A DNA stretch of 64,000 bases, from positions 1,005,501 to 1,069,500 of the forward strand of contig JACGCM010002399.1 in NCBI GenBank assembly GCA_014058105.1, read 5' to 3'. Positions 41,461 to 54,000 of the stretch are shown piece after piece (the first letter of the stretch is position 1; each line of letters opens with the position of its first letter). This DNA comes from Kingdonia uniflora (taxonomy: Eukaryota; Streptophyta; Magnoliopsida; Ranunculales; Circaeasteraceae). The position numbers and the translations under genes were made by a program. The notes under the pieces are model-generated. The model made no database searches. It saw only the letters and a program-made list of their open reading frames with translations, and had not been told where the DNA came from.

Positions 41461-44400
41461 ATGGTAATGACGCGGTTTTAGACGTTGCATAACGGGTTTT
41501 TTGGGCGTGTGGACCCCAAGTACGGGAAGTTGAAGGAGTTTTACTTTGGCTGGTTGTCGTTGATGTCTTATTATTTAAAACCGGTGGAGCTAATATATGA
41601 AGAAATGACGGAATTGGAGACGGAGATTACCGAAGCGGAGTTCTTCTTCCGGTCCCAATTTTATTTTGTATTACTGACGGCCTCGGAGCATCTCGACAGT
41701 CTTTGAGAATTAACCATTACCTATGTGGAAGACGAAGATGATTTGGCGGGCAGGTTTATGTGTGGTGGCTTCTCCGGGCGTTGTTGTCTCTGTAATCCCC
41801 TTGGGTTGTGAGATGGTGGTGATTATAGAGAAGGAGGGTGTGGCTATTTTTTCTTCTTGGGAGAGTGCGTTACACTACTGATGTAAAGTAACTTGTAGGT
41901 CCATCTATAATGTAATCGAAGTAAATGAGTGGCGAATGTAAAATGTAATATTTACTTTTATATAAAAAAATGTTGTTCCTTGATTTTGTATCGATATAAA
42001 TATTTTTTCTTCTCGAATGAAATGGAAAACTAGTATCTCGAAGGCAAATGTCAAGCTATGCTGTTTCGAATTGCAATAGGATCTTGAAGTGGTATTTCTT
42101 GATTGTATAGGGGTAAATGGTTCCCTAGGAAGTTAGTTGACTGGGTTGTCAGGGTGTCAAGTGATAGTGATTGCTATCTTTAACTTTTGGGAGTTGTGAT
42201 ACCTTGAGTTTGTCATATAAATACCCTTTGCAGCTTGATAAAGTTATTTTCAAGTTGGTGAGATGGCGAGGACGAGGATGCAGGTTTAGGAAGATGATAT
42301 CTGCAATCGTGTATACGCCAAGTATTGGGAGTTGCTTACTCGGTACTTCGGGAAACTCTGTGTAAATAGGCGGATATTGGTACCGGTGGAACCCAACTAT
42401 GAGGGGATAAATGAAGTGGAGGTAAAGGTAGCTGAAGATGAATACTTGTATCATTGCCAACAGCAATCTCTGAGTCCTTTGATGTCTGTCGGTAGTCTAC
42501 ATACCCGTGCCAAGGTGTTGGTGAGGAAAAAAAATGTTCTCGCTACTCAGAATGGTTTTGAGGCAGACCTGTTAGCTGCTATTGCCTGTAATAAATGAAT
42601 AAACTTGTACTTTGTTGGTTGATTGAAATAAATTGCTTTATCTTTAGTAAGATTGTATTATCGATCTTCATGAGGCTAAAATGTTATCGAAGCTTTTTTG
42701 TGTATTTTTGTGTATAATCTACCCTCTGTTTGAATATGGTTAAATTGTGATAGATAAAAAGTGTGATATTGGAGTTTTGAATGTTGATGTTCTCTTGATG
42801 GTGGGAATTTTATTGTCGAACATAATTTGAATTTTTAATTGTTGTTATAATTGTCCCGAGAATATAGGAGTGGAATTAAAAAGGAATGATATGTGTAGGT
42901 TTAGGTAAAAAAGGGTTAGGCGCTCTTCTATAGGTGATATTTTGAGGTATAAGGAATTGGAGGTATATATATTTTTTATTAATATAAGAGCTGCTTTGGT
43001 GAAGATGGATATAATAGAAGAGTTAGAGGGATATATGGAAGGTTTGGAGCATCAATGTATGGGCCTGTTGGCATTCAGGAGGCGAAGGGTTAAAGACTTC
43101 AAGAAGAGGCATTCAAGGCATTACGCTCAAGTACTCGAACGATCACCTAGGGGTGCAATGAGCAGTCGCGTGGGATCTATAAATAGCCTCATAGTTAGGA
43201 TACAGGTACTTACTGAGGTTCCTGAGTAGATCCCTTTTTAATGAAATGGTATCGATATGGGGGGGGGGGGTAGTATTGTATTGATTCTCTCCTTATTTCA
43301 GGGAATTATGACTTCGACAAGAAAGATCCAGTGGAGCCTTTGAAAAGAAAAAGTTTCCACTTAGGTGTGTGTTTAGGTAATTTGTATGTCGAAGTTTTTG
43401 ACTTGCTTGCTGTGTTAAATTGGTGTCTAACTTGTTACTGTATTGTCTTCGTGCAGCCTTGAAAGAGATCGATAGAAAGTTTACGGTATCTAAAAAGTTA
43501 TATAACATCAGGAGTACTGATTACTTCGGTCGTCTCGATACTTTGGTTGTCGATCAAGAGAAGGTAGACGATCTGTTTCAAGAAGCTGGAATAAAAAGAA
43601 CCCGAACCAAAGATCTAATATCCCCCTTATCGACGGTAAAATGTCTGCCAAGAATAAGAGGGCTACGGAGTCGAGCTTGCTGCTTGAGAACCCTTCGCTG
43701 AGTGGTTATACTACTGATTCTGTAATGGCAAAGAGAGAGGCATTTATGAGTAGAACCTTAAGGAAGTAAAAGAAAAGGAGGACTGCCAACCAGCCCACTC
43801 CTCCAGTTCTTCTACCAAAGAGGGTATCTCGACGATCTCTTATTAAGGAGGGAGAGAAGGTTGATGCTTTAGGATTAGGGACTTCAAATGGTCGACCCCT
43901 AAAAGCGGCCACTTATCTGTAACTGAAGAAGAAGGTATCCTTGAGCTTGACGAAGAATCAGTCTGGCAAGGAATCTGAGGCTAAGGTCCAATGGACCATT
44001 AAGTCTTACGCTGCTAAGATGACTTCTCTTGAGGAAGAGTTTGCTGATAACTTAGTGAGAGCAGAAAGTCTATCATCTTTACTCATCGAAGGTCATAGAA
44101 AAATGAGTAAGGTTAGAAATTTTTCTGCTTTGCTTCGACTAAAGAACTTGGTCTCTCACTCGAAAACTTATATTATGACTCTAATACAGATCAAGAAGAT
44201 GCTGGTCGAGGTTAAGCTTCATATTCTTGGTGCTGAGACTCTGGCAAACCAACTTCTCACTTATAAAAATATTGGGAGGAAGCTTCTGAAGGAGAAAGAG
44301 GAGCTTTTCCAGGAGAAAGAAATCCTGGAGGTAAAGATGGAGAAGCTAAAGTTTGGAGCTAACAAGGTGAAGGAGGTGGCCATTCGCGAGGCGAAGAAGG

Positions 44401-44845
44401 CCTGAGAAATGGAGAAGTGGAAAGAAGTCAAGCAGATAAAGGCCGACCTAGCTAGGGAGAGGGAGGAGGTATTGGCCCTACAGAAGACCAACTTTGAGGG
44501 AGATGTTCGAGAACAGTTCTATTTGCCCGTAGGTTAATGGAGGTGGAGCATGCGAAGGTCCTCGACAAGGTGAAGGCTGAAGCTGATTGAGTCAACATCG
44601 ACTCCCTCAGGCGTATGAAAGCCAATTTTTCTGGGCAATTTAATGATATGGAAGAGAAAAAAGATTTTTACAAATGGTTAGCTATAACTGCTAGGGTGTT
44701 CCTTTTGGATTCTAATGCTGAAGAGGAAGTTCCTAAGGTACCTACTCATGCTGTTCCTGAGGGTACTGTGCCCGAGGAAGTATTGGATGACCTTACTCCT
44801 GGTCTCCCAGTAAAGAATGATGCTCCAATTTTTCCCCCTACACAA
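41461..44845 (+). pseudogene. G1 antisense gene, multi-exon-like, coiled-coil product
   Basis: The first frame starts MVMTR at 41461 (stop after six codons, then open to 41706) and resembles the first G2 frame: K(E/F)F...Y/F..., an acidic EEMTELE part and FYFVLL. Later pieces: 42252-42598, 42942-43229, 43459-43700 after a good acceptor (TCGTGCAG), and a Lys/Glu-rich coiled coil 43926-44845 with a stop at 44403. The tail is Pro/Val-rich. An antisense ORF between pol and the 3' LTR is known in Tat elements; its function is unknown. No transposase_28-type domain could be recognised in G1, unlike G2. Confidence 0.6.
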
Positions 44846-45399
44846 TAAAAAGTTGTTTTAAAAAGTTTTTGTTTGATTTGGTTGATGTACAAGTGGTCGG
44901 TGGGACCGAAACAATTTTTATTATTTTTAAATGACTATTATGTGGTTAAAGTCTTAGTGGATGAATGTTTAAATTTTGAAGTAGTCGATAATAATGCATA
45001 AATATTTTGTAGAAAGCAGCTAAGTGTTTGATTCGACAAGATGTAGATTTTGCATAATATTGTAGATGAATAATCAAAGTATTGCTTTGTACAAGAATCT
45101 GAATTAATGTAAAGAGGGCCATGTAATAGCTTTGTGAATAAAGGATGATGACCAGATGTTGGTCCTCTATGTGATATCTGGGTTTTGATGAAAAGGACAA
45201 AACATGACATGTTTCGTTCGAGAAAAAATGATTTCGAAACAAATGTAACCTGTAATTGGATTGATGTTTGTCGAAGAGATGCAATCTAGTTGTGGGAAAT
45301 ACTTGACAAGTATTTACCGATACTAAAAATTGTAAATGAAAAGATGTAATGACAGTAAAGATGTCTTTATTTGAAGTATTTGAAAAAGGTTATAATAGT

Positions 45400-46570
45400 T
45401 ATCTGTAGAGCATTTTTAGATGGAATGTATTCCATGGATACTCAAGTTAAACTTTGTCTTTAGTCATCAACCAGTATATTCCACTACCATTCTTGTCGCT
45501 GATGATGTAAGGACCTTTCCAATTTTTAGATAATTTGCCAGAGTTTGTAGGCTGAGTATGTCTTGGATGCGTCAAAGGACAGGGTTACTGATGTCGAATG
45601 TTCGTTTCCTGACCTTCTTGCTATAAGCTTTTTTGAGAGTGTCATGGTATCGCCCCAAGTTTATGATGGCTTGGTCTCGAGTTTTTTTGATGCAATCGAG
45701 GTTGCACAGAAGTCCAAGTTCATTTTATTCATCAGTAACTCTTCTTTGGGTACTTAGGAAATTGAGGTTTGAGGGAATCACTACTTTGGTACCAAAGGCC
45801 ATCATGAATGGTGTGCCGCCGGTGGATGTTCAAGGAGTCATTTTGTATTCCCATAATACACTAAGTAGTTTATCACCCATCTACCATTTTTTTCAACACG
45901 GTGCTTGCGTAACCCTGGTTTGATGTTTTTGTTGATAGTTTCATCTTGGCCATTTCCCTGGGGATAGTATGGTGTCGAAGTAGACAATTGAATCTTGTAT
46001 CTGTGGAGGAAATTGAGGACTTTGTTGCTGATGAATTACTTGCCGTTATCAGATCGTATGATTTGTGGACATCCAAATTTGATAATGATGTATTCCTAAA
46101 GAAACTTGATGACTTTGTTTTCATCAGTGTGACATAATGGTACTGCTTCAACCCACTTGGTAAAGTAGTCTGTTGCCACAATTACAAACTTTTTGTTACC
46201 CGATGTTGGGTAGAAAGGTCCAATGATATCAATTGCCCATCTCTTGAATGGCTAGAGGACATTACTTACATGTAAGTCGAGGGCTGGGCTTTTGATGTCT
46301 TGAGCGTGAATTTGGCACTTGTAGTATTTCTTGACAAATTCTTTGCAGTCTTGTCACATTTTTTGCCAGTATAAACATTGAGTGAATTCCCTTTGTGCCA
46401 ATAATCTTCCTGAGATGTGAGCTACGCAGATTCCTTCGTGAAGTTCTTTAATTTTGACTTACAGCTTTTTCTGTGATATGCATTCGATAAAAGGTCATCT
46501 CCCAGTGATTTGATATAGGACCCCATCTTGGTCTATGAATCGTGGACATTTGGTTAAAAGCGATCGAGCT
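45400..46570 (-). pseudogene. G1 integrase
   Basis: Minus-strand fragments in order: zinc-finger region ELHEGICVAHISGRLLA (near 46440) with KYYKCQIHAQ (near 46325), then PFKRWAIDIIGPF (first Asp, near 46235). VATDYFTKWVEAVPL follows near 46185-46140, then IRSDNGKQF (second Asp, near 46050) and QDETINKNI (Glu, near 45935). WAYRTTPR-like and GGTPFMMAFG blocks come next (near 45820), and a C-terminal NWKGPYIISD near 45520. Stops and frameshifts throughout. It would insert the element DNA. Confidence 0.82.
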
Positions 46571-48540
46571 TCTTCTTTATTGTGCAGGAGGATGTTAGAA
46601 TTGAGGTATGCATAAAATGGTCTTTTCCAATCTTCAGGATCTTCTTCTTTGGTAATATTGATCTGCATGGTGTAGCTGACGTTAAGACTACAATGTTTTA
46701 TTATTTCGATGTCTAGATTTTTTTACAGTTTTCGAGCATTGCTGCGATGTATGCTAGTGCATTGGCGTGGCAGTTTTCAGTGTGAGGTAGATAAGAAATC
46801 GCAGCTGTTTGGATTTTTTTTATTTTTTCTTTCAACCAGAGCTGCGTAATCTCCCATTTTGCCTGACATTACAAATGATTTGTTGCAATGGTTGGATACG
46901 AGTTAGGAATCGATGTAAACAACTATTTCTTCCGCTCCAAGTGTAATGACGAGATCCAGTCCATACAAAATAGCTTCATACTTTGTTTCATTGTTGGTAG
47001 CATAAAAGTTGAGTTTTTATAGCTTTTTTGATTTGATGATTGGATGGTGTAATGAGGATGATACCGATCCCTGACCCTTGTGGTTTAGCAAATCCATTTG
47101 TAAAAAGTCTCCATCCTGTGCTTCGGGACAATGCATCTGGTTTTGCGAAGGGGTCATCGGCAAGTACTTCTTCGAGTTCCTTCCATTTGGGTTCTTCAAC
47201 TGGAAAATCAGCCAAAAAATTGGCAACTGCTTGTCCTTTGACTAATATTTGGGGTTTGAAAAAGATATCGTATTCCCTTAGGAATACAAGTCATTATTGA
47301 ACCTTTCGTGATTTTTCCTTTTTAGAGAGTACAAGTTTGAGGGGAAACTTTGAGAGGACTTTGATGGGATAGGCTTAGACATAAGGTCGATATTTTTGAG
47401 AACTGTATACCAAAGCGCGTAGCTGCTTCTCAGTTTTTGTATATCTTTTTTCACCAGGCATGTAAGTTTTGCTAATGAAGTAGATTAGTTTTTCCACACC
47501 ATCATCTTCTCGAATAAGGGTGGAACTAATAGAGTCATTTGTGGTTGATAAATACATTGTTAGCATTTCACCATTAACAAGAGTACTCATTATGGGAGGA
47601 TGCCCCAAATATCTTTTGAGATCGTGGAGAGCCTAATCACAGTCAGGGGTCCAAATGATTTTTGTGTACCATTTATTAGACATTAAAGCTGGATTCCTAT
47701 GAAGAAGGAGGTAAAGAAGTTTTTATCGATCAGATGACTTGGACATGAACCTGTTAAGAGCTACAATCTTGCCAGCAAGCTTTTGTACATCTTTTTTTGT
47801 TTGAGGAGATGACATAGCCATGAACACTTTGATTTATGCCAGATCAATTTTTATGCCCCTCTTTCTAACCAAATATCCCAAAAATTTCCCCGATACGATA
47901 TCAAATTGGTATTTCTCTGGGTTGAGTTTCATTCGGTAAGTAAGAAGGATATCAAAGATGGTTTATAGATTGCTGCAATGTTCTTCTCGCTTTAAGCTTT
48001 TACAGATCATATCGTCAGTGTAGGCCTCTATGATTTTGCCTAAATGATCTTTAAACATTTGAGTAACAAGTCATTGATAAGCGGCTTCTGCATTCTTTAA
48101 TCCAAAAGGGATAGCTGTATAAGAGTAGAGACCTCTTTCCGTAACAAATACTGTCTTCTCTTGGTCTTCTTCGGTAAGAAGAACCTGATTGTAACCAGAA
48201 GATGCATCCATCATTGAAAAAAGATTGTGCCCTACTACGGAATTGAGTTGGGGGATTAGAGGGAGGGGAAAGTTATTTTTTGGGGTGAATTTTTTGGTTC
48301 AGTAAAATTGATACAGACCTTGATTTTCCTATTTTTCTTTAGGACAGTCACGATATATGAGACCCATTTTGAATATTTGGATTCACGAATGGATCCTACG
48401 TGAAAGAGTTTATCTATCTCTTCATTAACTGCTTCGTGAAGGCGGGGGGCTAAATTGCGACGTTTTTGCACAACTGCTCTATTATCTAGAAGGAGGTTGA
48501 GTTTGTGGCATGCTATCAAGGGATCTGTGCCAGACATTTA
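46571..48540 (-). pseudogene. G1 reverse transcriptase and RNase H
   Basis: RT starts with MSGTDPLIACHKLN (48537) and APRLHEAVNEEIDKL, then SYIVTVLKKNRKIKVCINF. FSMMDASSGYNQ (catalytic Asp) is near 48210, IPFGLKNAEAAYQ near 48110, and AYTDDMICKS (usual Y-x-D-D) near 48030. GKFLGYLVRKRGI and HLKRYLG-like HDLKRYLGHPP follow near 47610. RNase H: LIYFISKTYMPGEKRYTK near 47500, LFTNGFAKPQGSGIGIILITP near 47110. Several stops. Gypsy-type order confirms Ty3. Confidence 0.88.
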
Positions 48541-48767
48541 TTGAAAAGTCAATGCAAAGATATCGATATTTTTTTTGAAAGTTGTACCAGGGTTTCTCTT
48601 TCGTCAGATGGCAGTTTTGAGCTAATAAAGGTATTTTACCCCAGCCCATCAAGTTCGATGGATTTAACCACCTCAGTGTCATATTGCTCAAATATTGGAG
48701 GTTGTTTATGTTATAATTGTTATGCCTTTAGAAGTTTTGCTGTGTGAGAGTTGGTTATGGTATTTTC

Positions 48768-49337
48768 TCACATACATGCCACAACTTGACTCCCTTTGAT
48801 TTCGCAGACTCTGTGATCTGTCAAAAATCTTAAGGCCAGATGATATGTCGATAGTACTACCTTAATAGAATGTAGCCTACATCGACCTAAGATTGCCAAA
48901 TATTTTGATTTAACATCTATGACAATAAATTTAACAAAAGTAGTTTCAGGTCCTGCTTGAACAGGTAGCGTAATTTCTCCTGAGGCAGATACTTTGCAAC
49001 TGTTAAGCCTTGCAATTATTATTGTTGAAGCTTTGACCGAATCCTTGAGGCCTAGAACATCAATTGCTCTCTTGAATAAAATATCTGTTGCGCTTCTTGT
49101 ATCAACAAGAAGTGTGTATAGGTAGTCTTGACCTACTTTGAGCATTATGACTAGTGGGTTATCACGAGGGTACTTGACATGGCTGGTGTCGCAAGCTTCG
49201 TAGTAAATGTGACATGGATGTTTAGCTTTGCAGAAGCTGGGTAGAAGTTTTGCTAATTTGTCCATTGACGTCATCTTGTAGCAAGATGTAATCCTATCGT
49301 CGTTCTTTCTCTTTTTTCCCTTCTCAATTTTAATCAT
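48768..49337 (-). pseudogene. G1 aspartic protease
   Basis: A 189-codon open stretch. The active site reads LVDTRSATDILF, where the family has LVDTGSSADILF, so the catalytic Gly is changed to Arg. Downstream the flap and core are present: LNSCKVSASGEITLPVQAG, FIVIDVKSKYLAILGR (ILGR motif), STYHLALRF. The mutated Gly in D-T-G makes it very likely inactive. Confidence 0.85.
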
Positions 49338-49469
49338 GTAAAGATGGCAAGCTTGGCCTTGTCCTTGCTCTTGTTCGACATCTTTTTTCTTAGTCTCTTC
49401 TTCGAGGAACTTCTGGACGTCGACTACAAACTCATGAAGTCATCCTGCGACTAGAATGTGGTAAAAAAA

Positions 49470-50055
49470 TATGTATTAGAGAGTAACAGTTATCAATTTT
49501 GTGGCTATGCACATTATGATACTGACACAAGGGTTTGTTGGGTACATCAGGAATCGCCTGTGCTTCATGAAACAAATCGTTGGTAAGATGGCGGAGAGTG
49601 TGGTTATCGTAGAAGGCAAGACTGGGATGGGTATGTCTGGTTTTCTGTCTCTCTTCATGATGTTGTCGTTGTTCCTCACATGCTATTTGGGAGTCACATT
49701 ACTTGCTAATTTTAGAGGTAGTAATGAAAAGGCCTTATTGGAATGAATAACACAGGAGCTTTTCATGTTATCTTTTTTAGGTCGTTCCAGTTCGATGTAG
49801 TTATTAACAACATCGATAATTTTTGTTACTGTCTTGGGTTTGTGTAAGGTAAGTTCTTCTTGAACTTTAGAATCAATGTGAAGTGCTGGAATGATAATTT
49901 TGGGATATGAATTCCTAATTTTCCTTATTTCCTGCAGGAAACGCTGGTAAAAGCTTGTTAAGATCTCTTTTGTACCTTACTTAAAAAAGAATAAAGAATC
50001 AACTATTATTTCTTGTTCTTTAGCATGAGCATAAATTGATTCAAAGAGCGGCTAC
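49470..50055 (-). pseudogene. G1 Gag, C-terminal part with zinc knuckle
   Basis: Minus strand: PLFESIYAHAKEQEIIVDSL at the junction with G2 (50050), then TSFYQRFLQEIRKIRNSYPK, ALHIDSKVQEEL and VVNNYIELERPKK (near 49790). The zinc knuckle CQYHNVHSHKIDNC follows at about 49533-49490. It continues the Gag at 63529-64000; the two parts align co-linearly with G2's own Gag. Confidence 0.8.
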
Positions 50056-50671
50056 TGTAATGGCCTAATTCTGTAAGCACGAGATGGCTCAAAATTAGCT
50101 CTTGCGCCAATGTTCCTGTGATAAAAACTAATGTAAAACAAGAAATGACACATGTGATTTAGCATGGAAAACCTTTGAATAAGCAAAAAACCACGACCTC
50201 GAGTTGAGGGTTTCAGTAACAATAACTTTTATTACTTGAAGCTGATATCTTATTACAAGTGATCTCTCGAACTAGAAATACTTGATCTTATAAATTAGAA
50301 ATTTGGTATTTGAGAATATAGAAAATTTAGTTTTCTTGGTGATTTTTTGTATATTTTTCTGGTCCTTGTCTCTTCTGGAACTTTTTCTTTATATAGGCCT
50401 TGCCGGTAGTTCATTATCGTGCTGAAGCACATTCTCCGAACAATAAGGTAAATAGTCGGTTGGCTATTTAGCTAAGCTATTTATAAGAGACAAGTGTGTT
50501 TTTAACTTGTTCATGCTTTTCTGTTATGCTCGACCTACGTTCTTCATCAGTTTACGATGTAGGTATCAATGCTGACTGTTTATGTCACATGTAAAATGTA
50601 TGAGTTTGATATGGAGGTAGTTCGAATTGAATTAGGTCCAATTGGGTTTGGTCGAGGGATAGGTCCCTACA
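50056..50671 (-). repeat. 3' LTR of G2
   Basis: On + it starts TGTAATGGCC and ends GGTCCCTACA (minus: TGTAGGGACC ... GGCCATTACA), 616 bp. It aligns with 62955-63528 over most of its length (for example ATTTTTCTGGTCCTTGTC at 50353 and 63213). Sense TATA box CTATATAAAG is at 50387-50396 (minus). Confidence 0.88.
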
Positions 50672-50932
50672 ATCGTCCTCTCGTAACTGAAGCCACCAGT
50701 AAGTTTGGTTGAGAAAGAATATAGGGATATGTGGTGTAAAAAGTTGAAAAGATATGTCGTAGTTAACGTGATTTGACTTGTATGAAAAAGAGGTATTTCT
50801 TTTTTATGGATAGATGTATCTGTATTGAATATTGATGGAAATATTGATTTATGTGATGCTTGGGGTTATGAGAGTGGCTATGTATTGAATGACGACTGTT
50901 TTGGAAATGTACCTGCGCATTAAATGGGAGGG

Positions 50933-50944
50933 TTATATAAATAG
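50933..50944 (+). promoter_or_regulatory. TATA box of the G2 antisense gene
   Basis: TTATATAAATAG on the + strand, 69 bp upstream of the ATG at 51013. Same arrangement as in G1 (41393-41402). Confidence 0.6.
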
Positions 50945-51012
50945 TACCTGTAACGAGGATTCTGGTAAATAACGCTATTTGTTGAAATTTTTTATGGAAG
51001 TCTAGATTGATA

Positions 51013-54000
51013 ATGGTGAAGACCCGGAGAATGGTCTATGAAGAAAGAGTTTCTACGGAGATGCATAAATTTATGTTGAGATACTTTAGGGATCAATCTT
51101 TAGAGATGCCTACCCCTATTCCTGCTTCACCGACCTATCAGGGTATGTCGGAAGAAGAAGCGGCTGAAGCTAAAGAAGATTTTTACTATATGTGGAGATT
51201 TTATTATGTTGCCTTGGCAGGCGAGCAACGTTGGAGGTGTCTCCGCATCCATGCGGAGGACCAGGTTGAGGAGATAGATGTGGGGGCTGGTATAACTGCG
51301 GGGCAGTTTTGCTGGTATCTTGCGTAGGATTGAATTATAAGGTAGGGCCTTCTTATATATGAAATATAATATATAAGATTGAACTATAAAATTTATTATA
51401 GTAATTGAGTTGTAAAAATGTGTTAGTAAAATAAAAGATGTGAAAAAACTTGCTTCGAACTGAAGAATTTAGAATTATTGGGGGAGACAACTGTAGAAGA
51501 TTTAGAATATGTAGGAATTAGAAATTTGAGATCAGGGAGGTCTCTCTGAAATATTGGATTTGGGAAAATAAGTCCAAAATGAGATAGGTCGACTCCAAAG
51601 AGGTCGATGTGTTTAGATAAGTTTAAATAAATTTTTTTTTAGGATATAAGGGATTGTTGTTGTGGAAAAATAGAATATATGCATACGGAATGTGGGATAT
51701 TTGAAGTGATCAAGAAACTCGCATGGATAGGGGGAAATGAGTGTAGATAGGGGGAAGACGTAGAAAATGGTGTGGACCCAATCTGAGAAAATTTGTTATG
51801 CCGCTGAGAGACGATTAACGATTAAGATAGTTGAAGTGCGAGAGTGCATCTTTCGGTTACTAGATTATGATGCTGAGTTGCCAATCTCTAACTTAGTTTG
51901 AAGGTTTAGATTGGATGGGTAGGGAACTTGAGTTAGGACGTCGCTTGTACGAGGAACTATTCCAGGAAGTGATTGTGAAGCCTTCAGCTAGAAAAGAGGC
52001 TATAAGGTTAATTGATGAAGAAGAGATCGTGTTAGATGATGTGAGGATTGCGGGAGGCAAACTAATTAGGTATGGCTCCCCAGGACATATGGGATATTTC
52101 ATGTGTAATTATATGTGACGGAGTGAATTAAATGAGGTCGAATAATTATCAAGTAAATATAATTAGAATGAAGTTTGAATCTGTCATCTTTTGTTGCTAA
52201 TGTTGTTGTGTCTATTTTGAATAAATAATTTGAATTTTGGAATTGTGAGAGCTTTGGAAATGACGTTAGTACTTCTATAAGTAGTAGAAGCAAGAATAGA
52301 AAAAGGAGGCATCTTTGATTTTTGTCTCTTGTATTATTATAGGGAAAGTTAGATTGTGTGTAAGTGTTGAGTCATTATAAGTGGTGGTAGGTCAGAGGGA
52401 GATTTGGGTAGGAGAGATGGGAATATAATAAAATATAGGGCAGGGGACAATGATGGGAAGGTGCTTTCACTAAAAAGGTGTAAAACGTCTGCCATTAATT
52501 ATGGAAGGGACTCCTCGATTCCAAAACTGAGGGAGGCTCATGCAAGGCCCAATAACTACCAGCAGTTTGAGAGAAAAACTATAAATATTGCTTCATCTTT
52601 TTCAATGTAACGTTTATCAACTTCTGGAAAATTGAAGAACAGTGAGAAAGGAAAGAGAAAAAATAGCAGAGATTCTTGTGAGAGATTAGACCAAAGTGAT
52701 CAACAATCAAGACAAGGGAAGGTTGCAGGGACTGAGTCACGAAGGTGGTTATATAGCAGCGCTATGAAGGAAGGATTTAGCGCTGCTTCAGATTTGTTTT
52801 CCGACGTTGAGGGTTAGTAGATAATCGTGATATTGTTGATAAGTGTTTTAAATTTTTTTCGTGGTTTTCATATTTCAAAAAATTACTATTTATAGTAACC
52901 TATGAAAATATGTCCGATATATGTTTCCAAAAGATATGTAAATAATATACGTATATGTATGATGTATGTGTAAATGATAATGATAGAGTACCTGGACCTG
53001 TATGTAGGTCGAGCGTGAGGAGAATTTGCGTAAAATCAAACCTCTTCTTAGATTTAAAGTTGTGATGGAGACTTCCCCTATGATGAGGACTTCGACCTCT
53101 GACTATTTGGCTGAGTATGAAAATATAGAATCTGATAGGGAGAATAAATTAGGAGTGGTTCAATTTCTAGACTTCCCTAGACAATTGGTATCATACCCTC
53201 CGAACTCTGATGCGTTTATAGAGTTTTATAAATCCAAGGCTCTTATAGGGGGAAGATGGGGGAACTTTGTTGAACATGCCGGAAGCCAGTTTTGAAGTTG
53301 TATAATAGATTCTGGGGTGGAATATTTCTTTTTGTTAGCTGATTTAGAGAAGAAGAAGGCAGAAAGGGGTTTTGACTAATCGTTCTCCTTTGAGTATTAT
53401 GATGGGAATATTCAGGGCAACCTGAAAGACGGTTTTCTGTGTTACCTGTCTCAGTTAGAGTATGGGTTGAGTTTGCCCCTTAACAATCTTGCGGAAGGGA
53501 TAATGAATTTCATAGGGTAATGTCCTTCCCAGTTGAACGGGAGCATGTGGGAGGTAATAAATGTTTGTGATAGTTTGAATAAATTGTGGGAAGAGAATGA
53601 GGTGGAGAGGAAATTTTTTCCTGAAGGTGTGTTAAAGTTTTATGGAGTGTAGAATTATTCTACAAGTGGAAGGGCATATTTTTTTATGAGCTCGTCTCGA
53701 CCTCTTTTCTTCGATCTAAATTCAGCAGGCCGAATGTGTAATGATAATGTTATTTGGGTGAAAGGTGATTTTCTTCAGAGAGATGATGAAAAATTCATTG
53801 AACTTCTGTATAGAACTATGAAGAAAAGTATGTATAATAGTTTATAATATTGAACTGCAAAAATTGAATGTTGTTCTATTGTTGATAACGTGTATTTTTT
53901 GACTAGTCCTCAGTCGAAGGTGAAGAAGAAGAAGTCCTTGTTAGATACTGCTGCTCAGGAAGGGTTTGAACTCAAGGTAGTGCTAGAAGACCTTGGTATT

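Noticed and set aside
44261..45284. Minus-strand frames opposite and beyond the G1 coiled-coil gene
   Set aside because: Ser/Phe-rich mirror frames of the Lys/Glu-rich + strand, and unconserved leucine/tyrosine-rich frames in the 3' spacer.
50104..50110. TTGGCGC on the minus strand next to the G2 3' LTR, like the start of a gypsy primer binding site
   Set aside because: The LTR must extend to 50056 because the G1 LTR starts with the same TGTAATG, the flanks match the target duplication and the G1 gag frame resumes there. The motif is therefore inside the LTR and the match is only seven bases.
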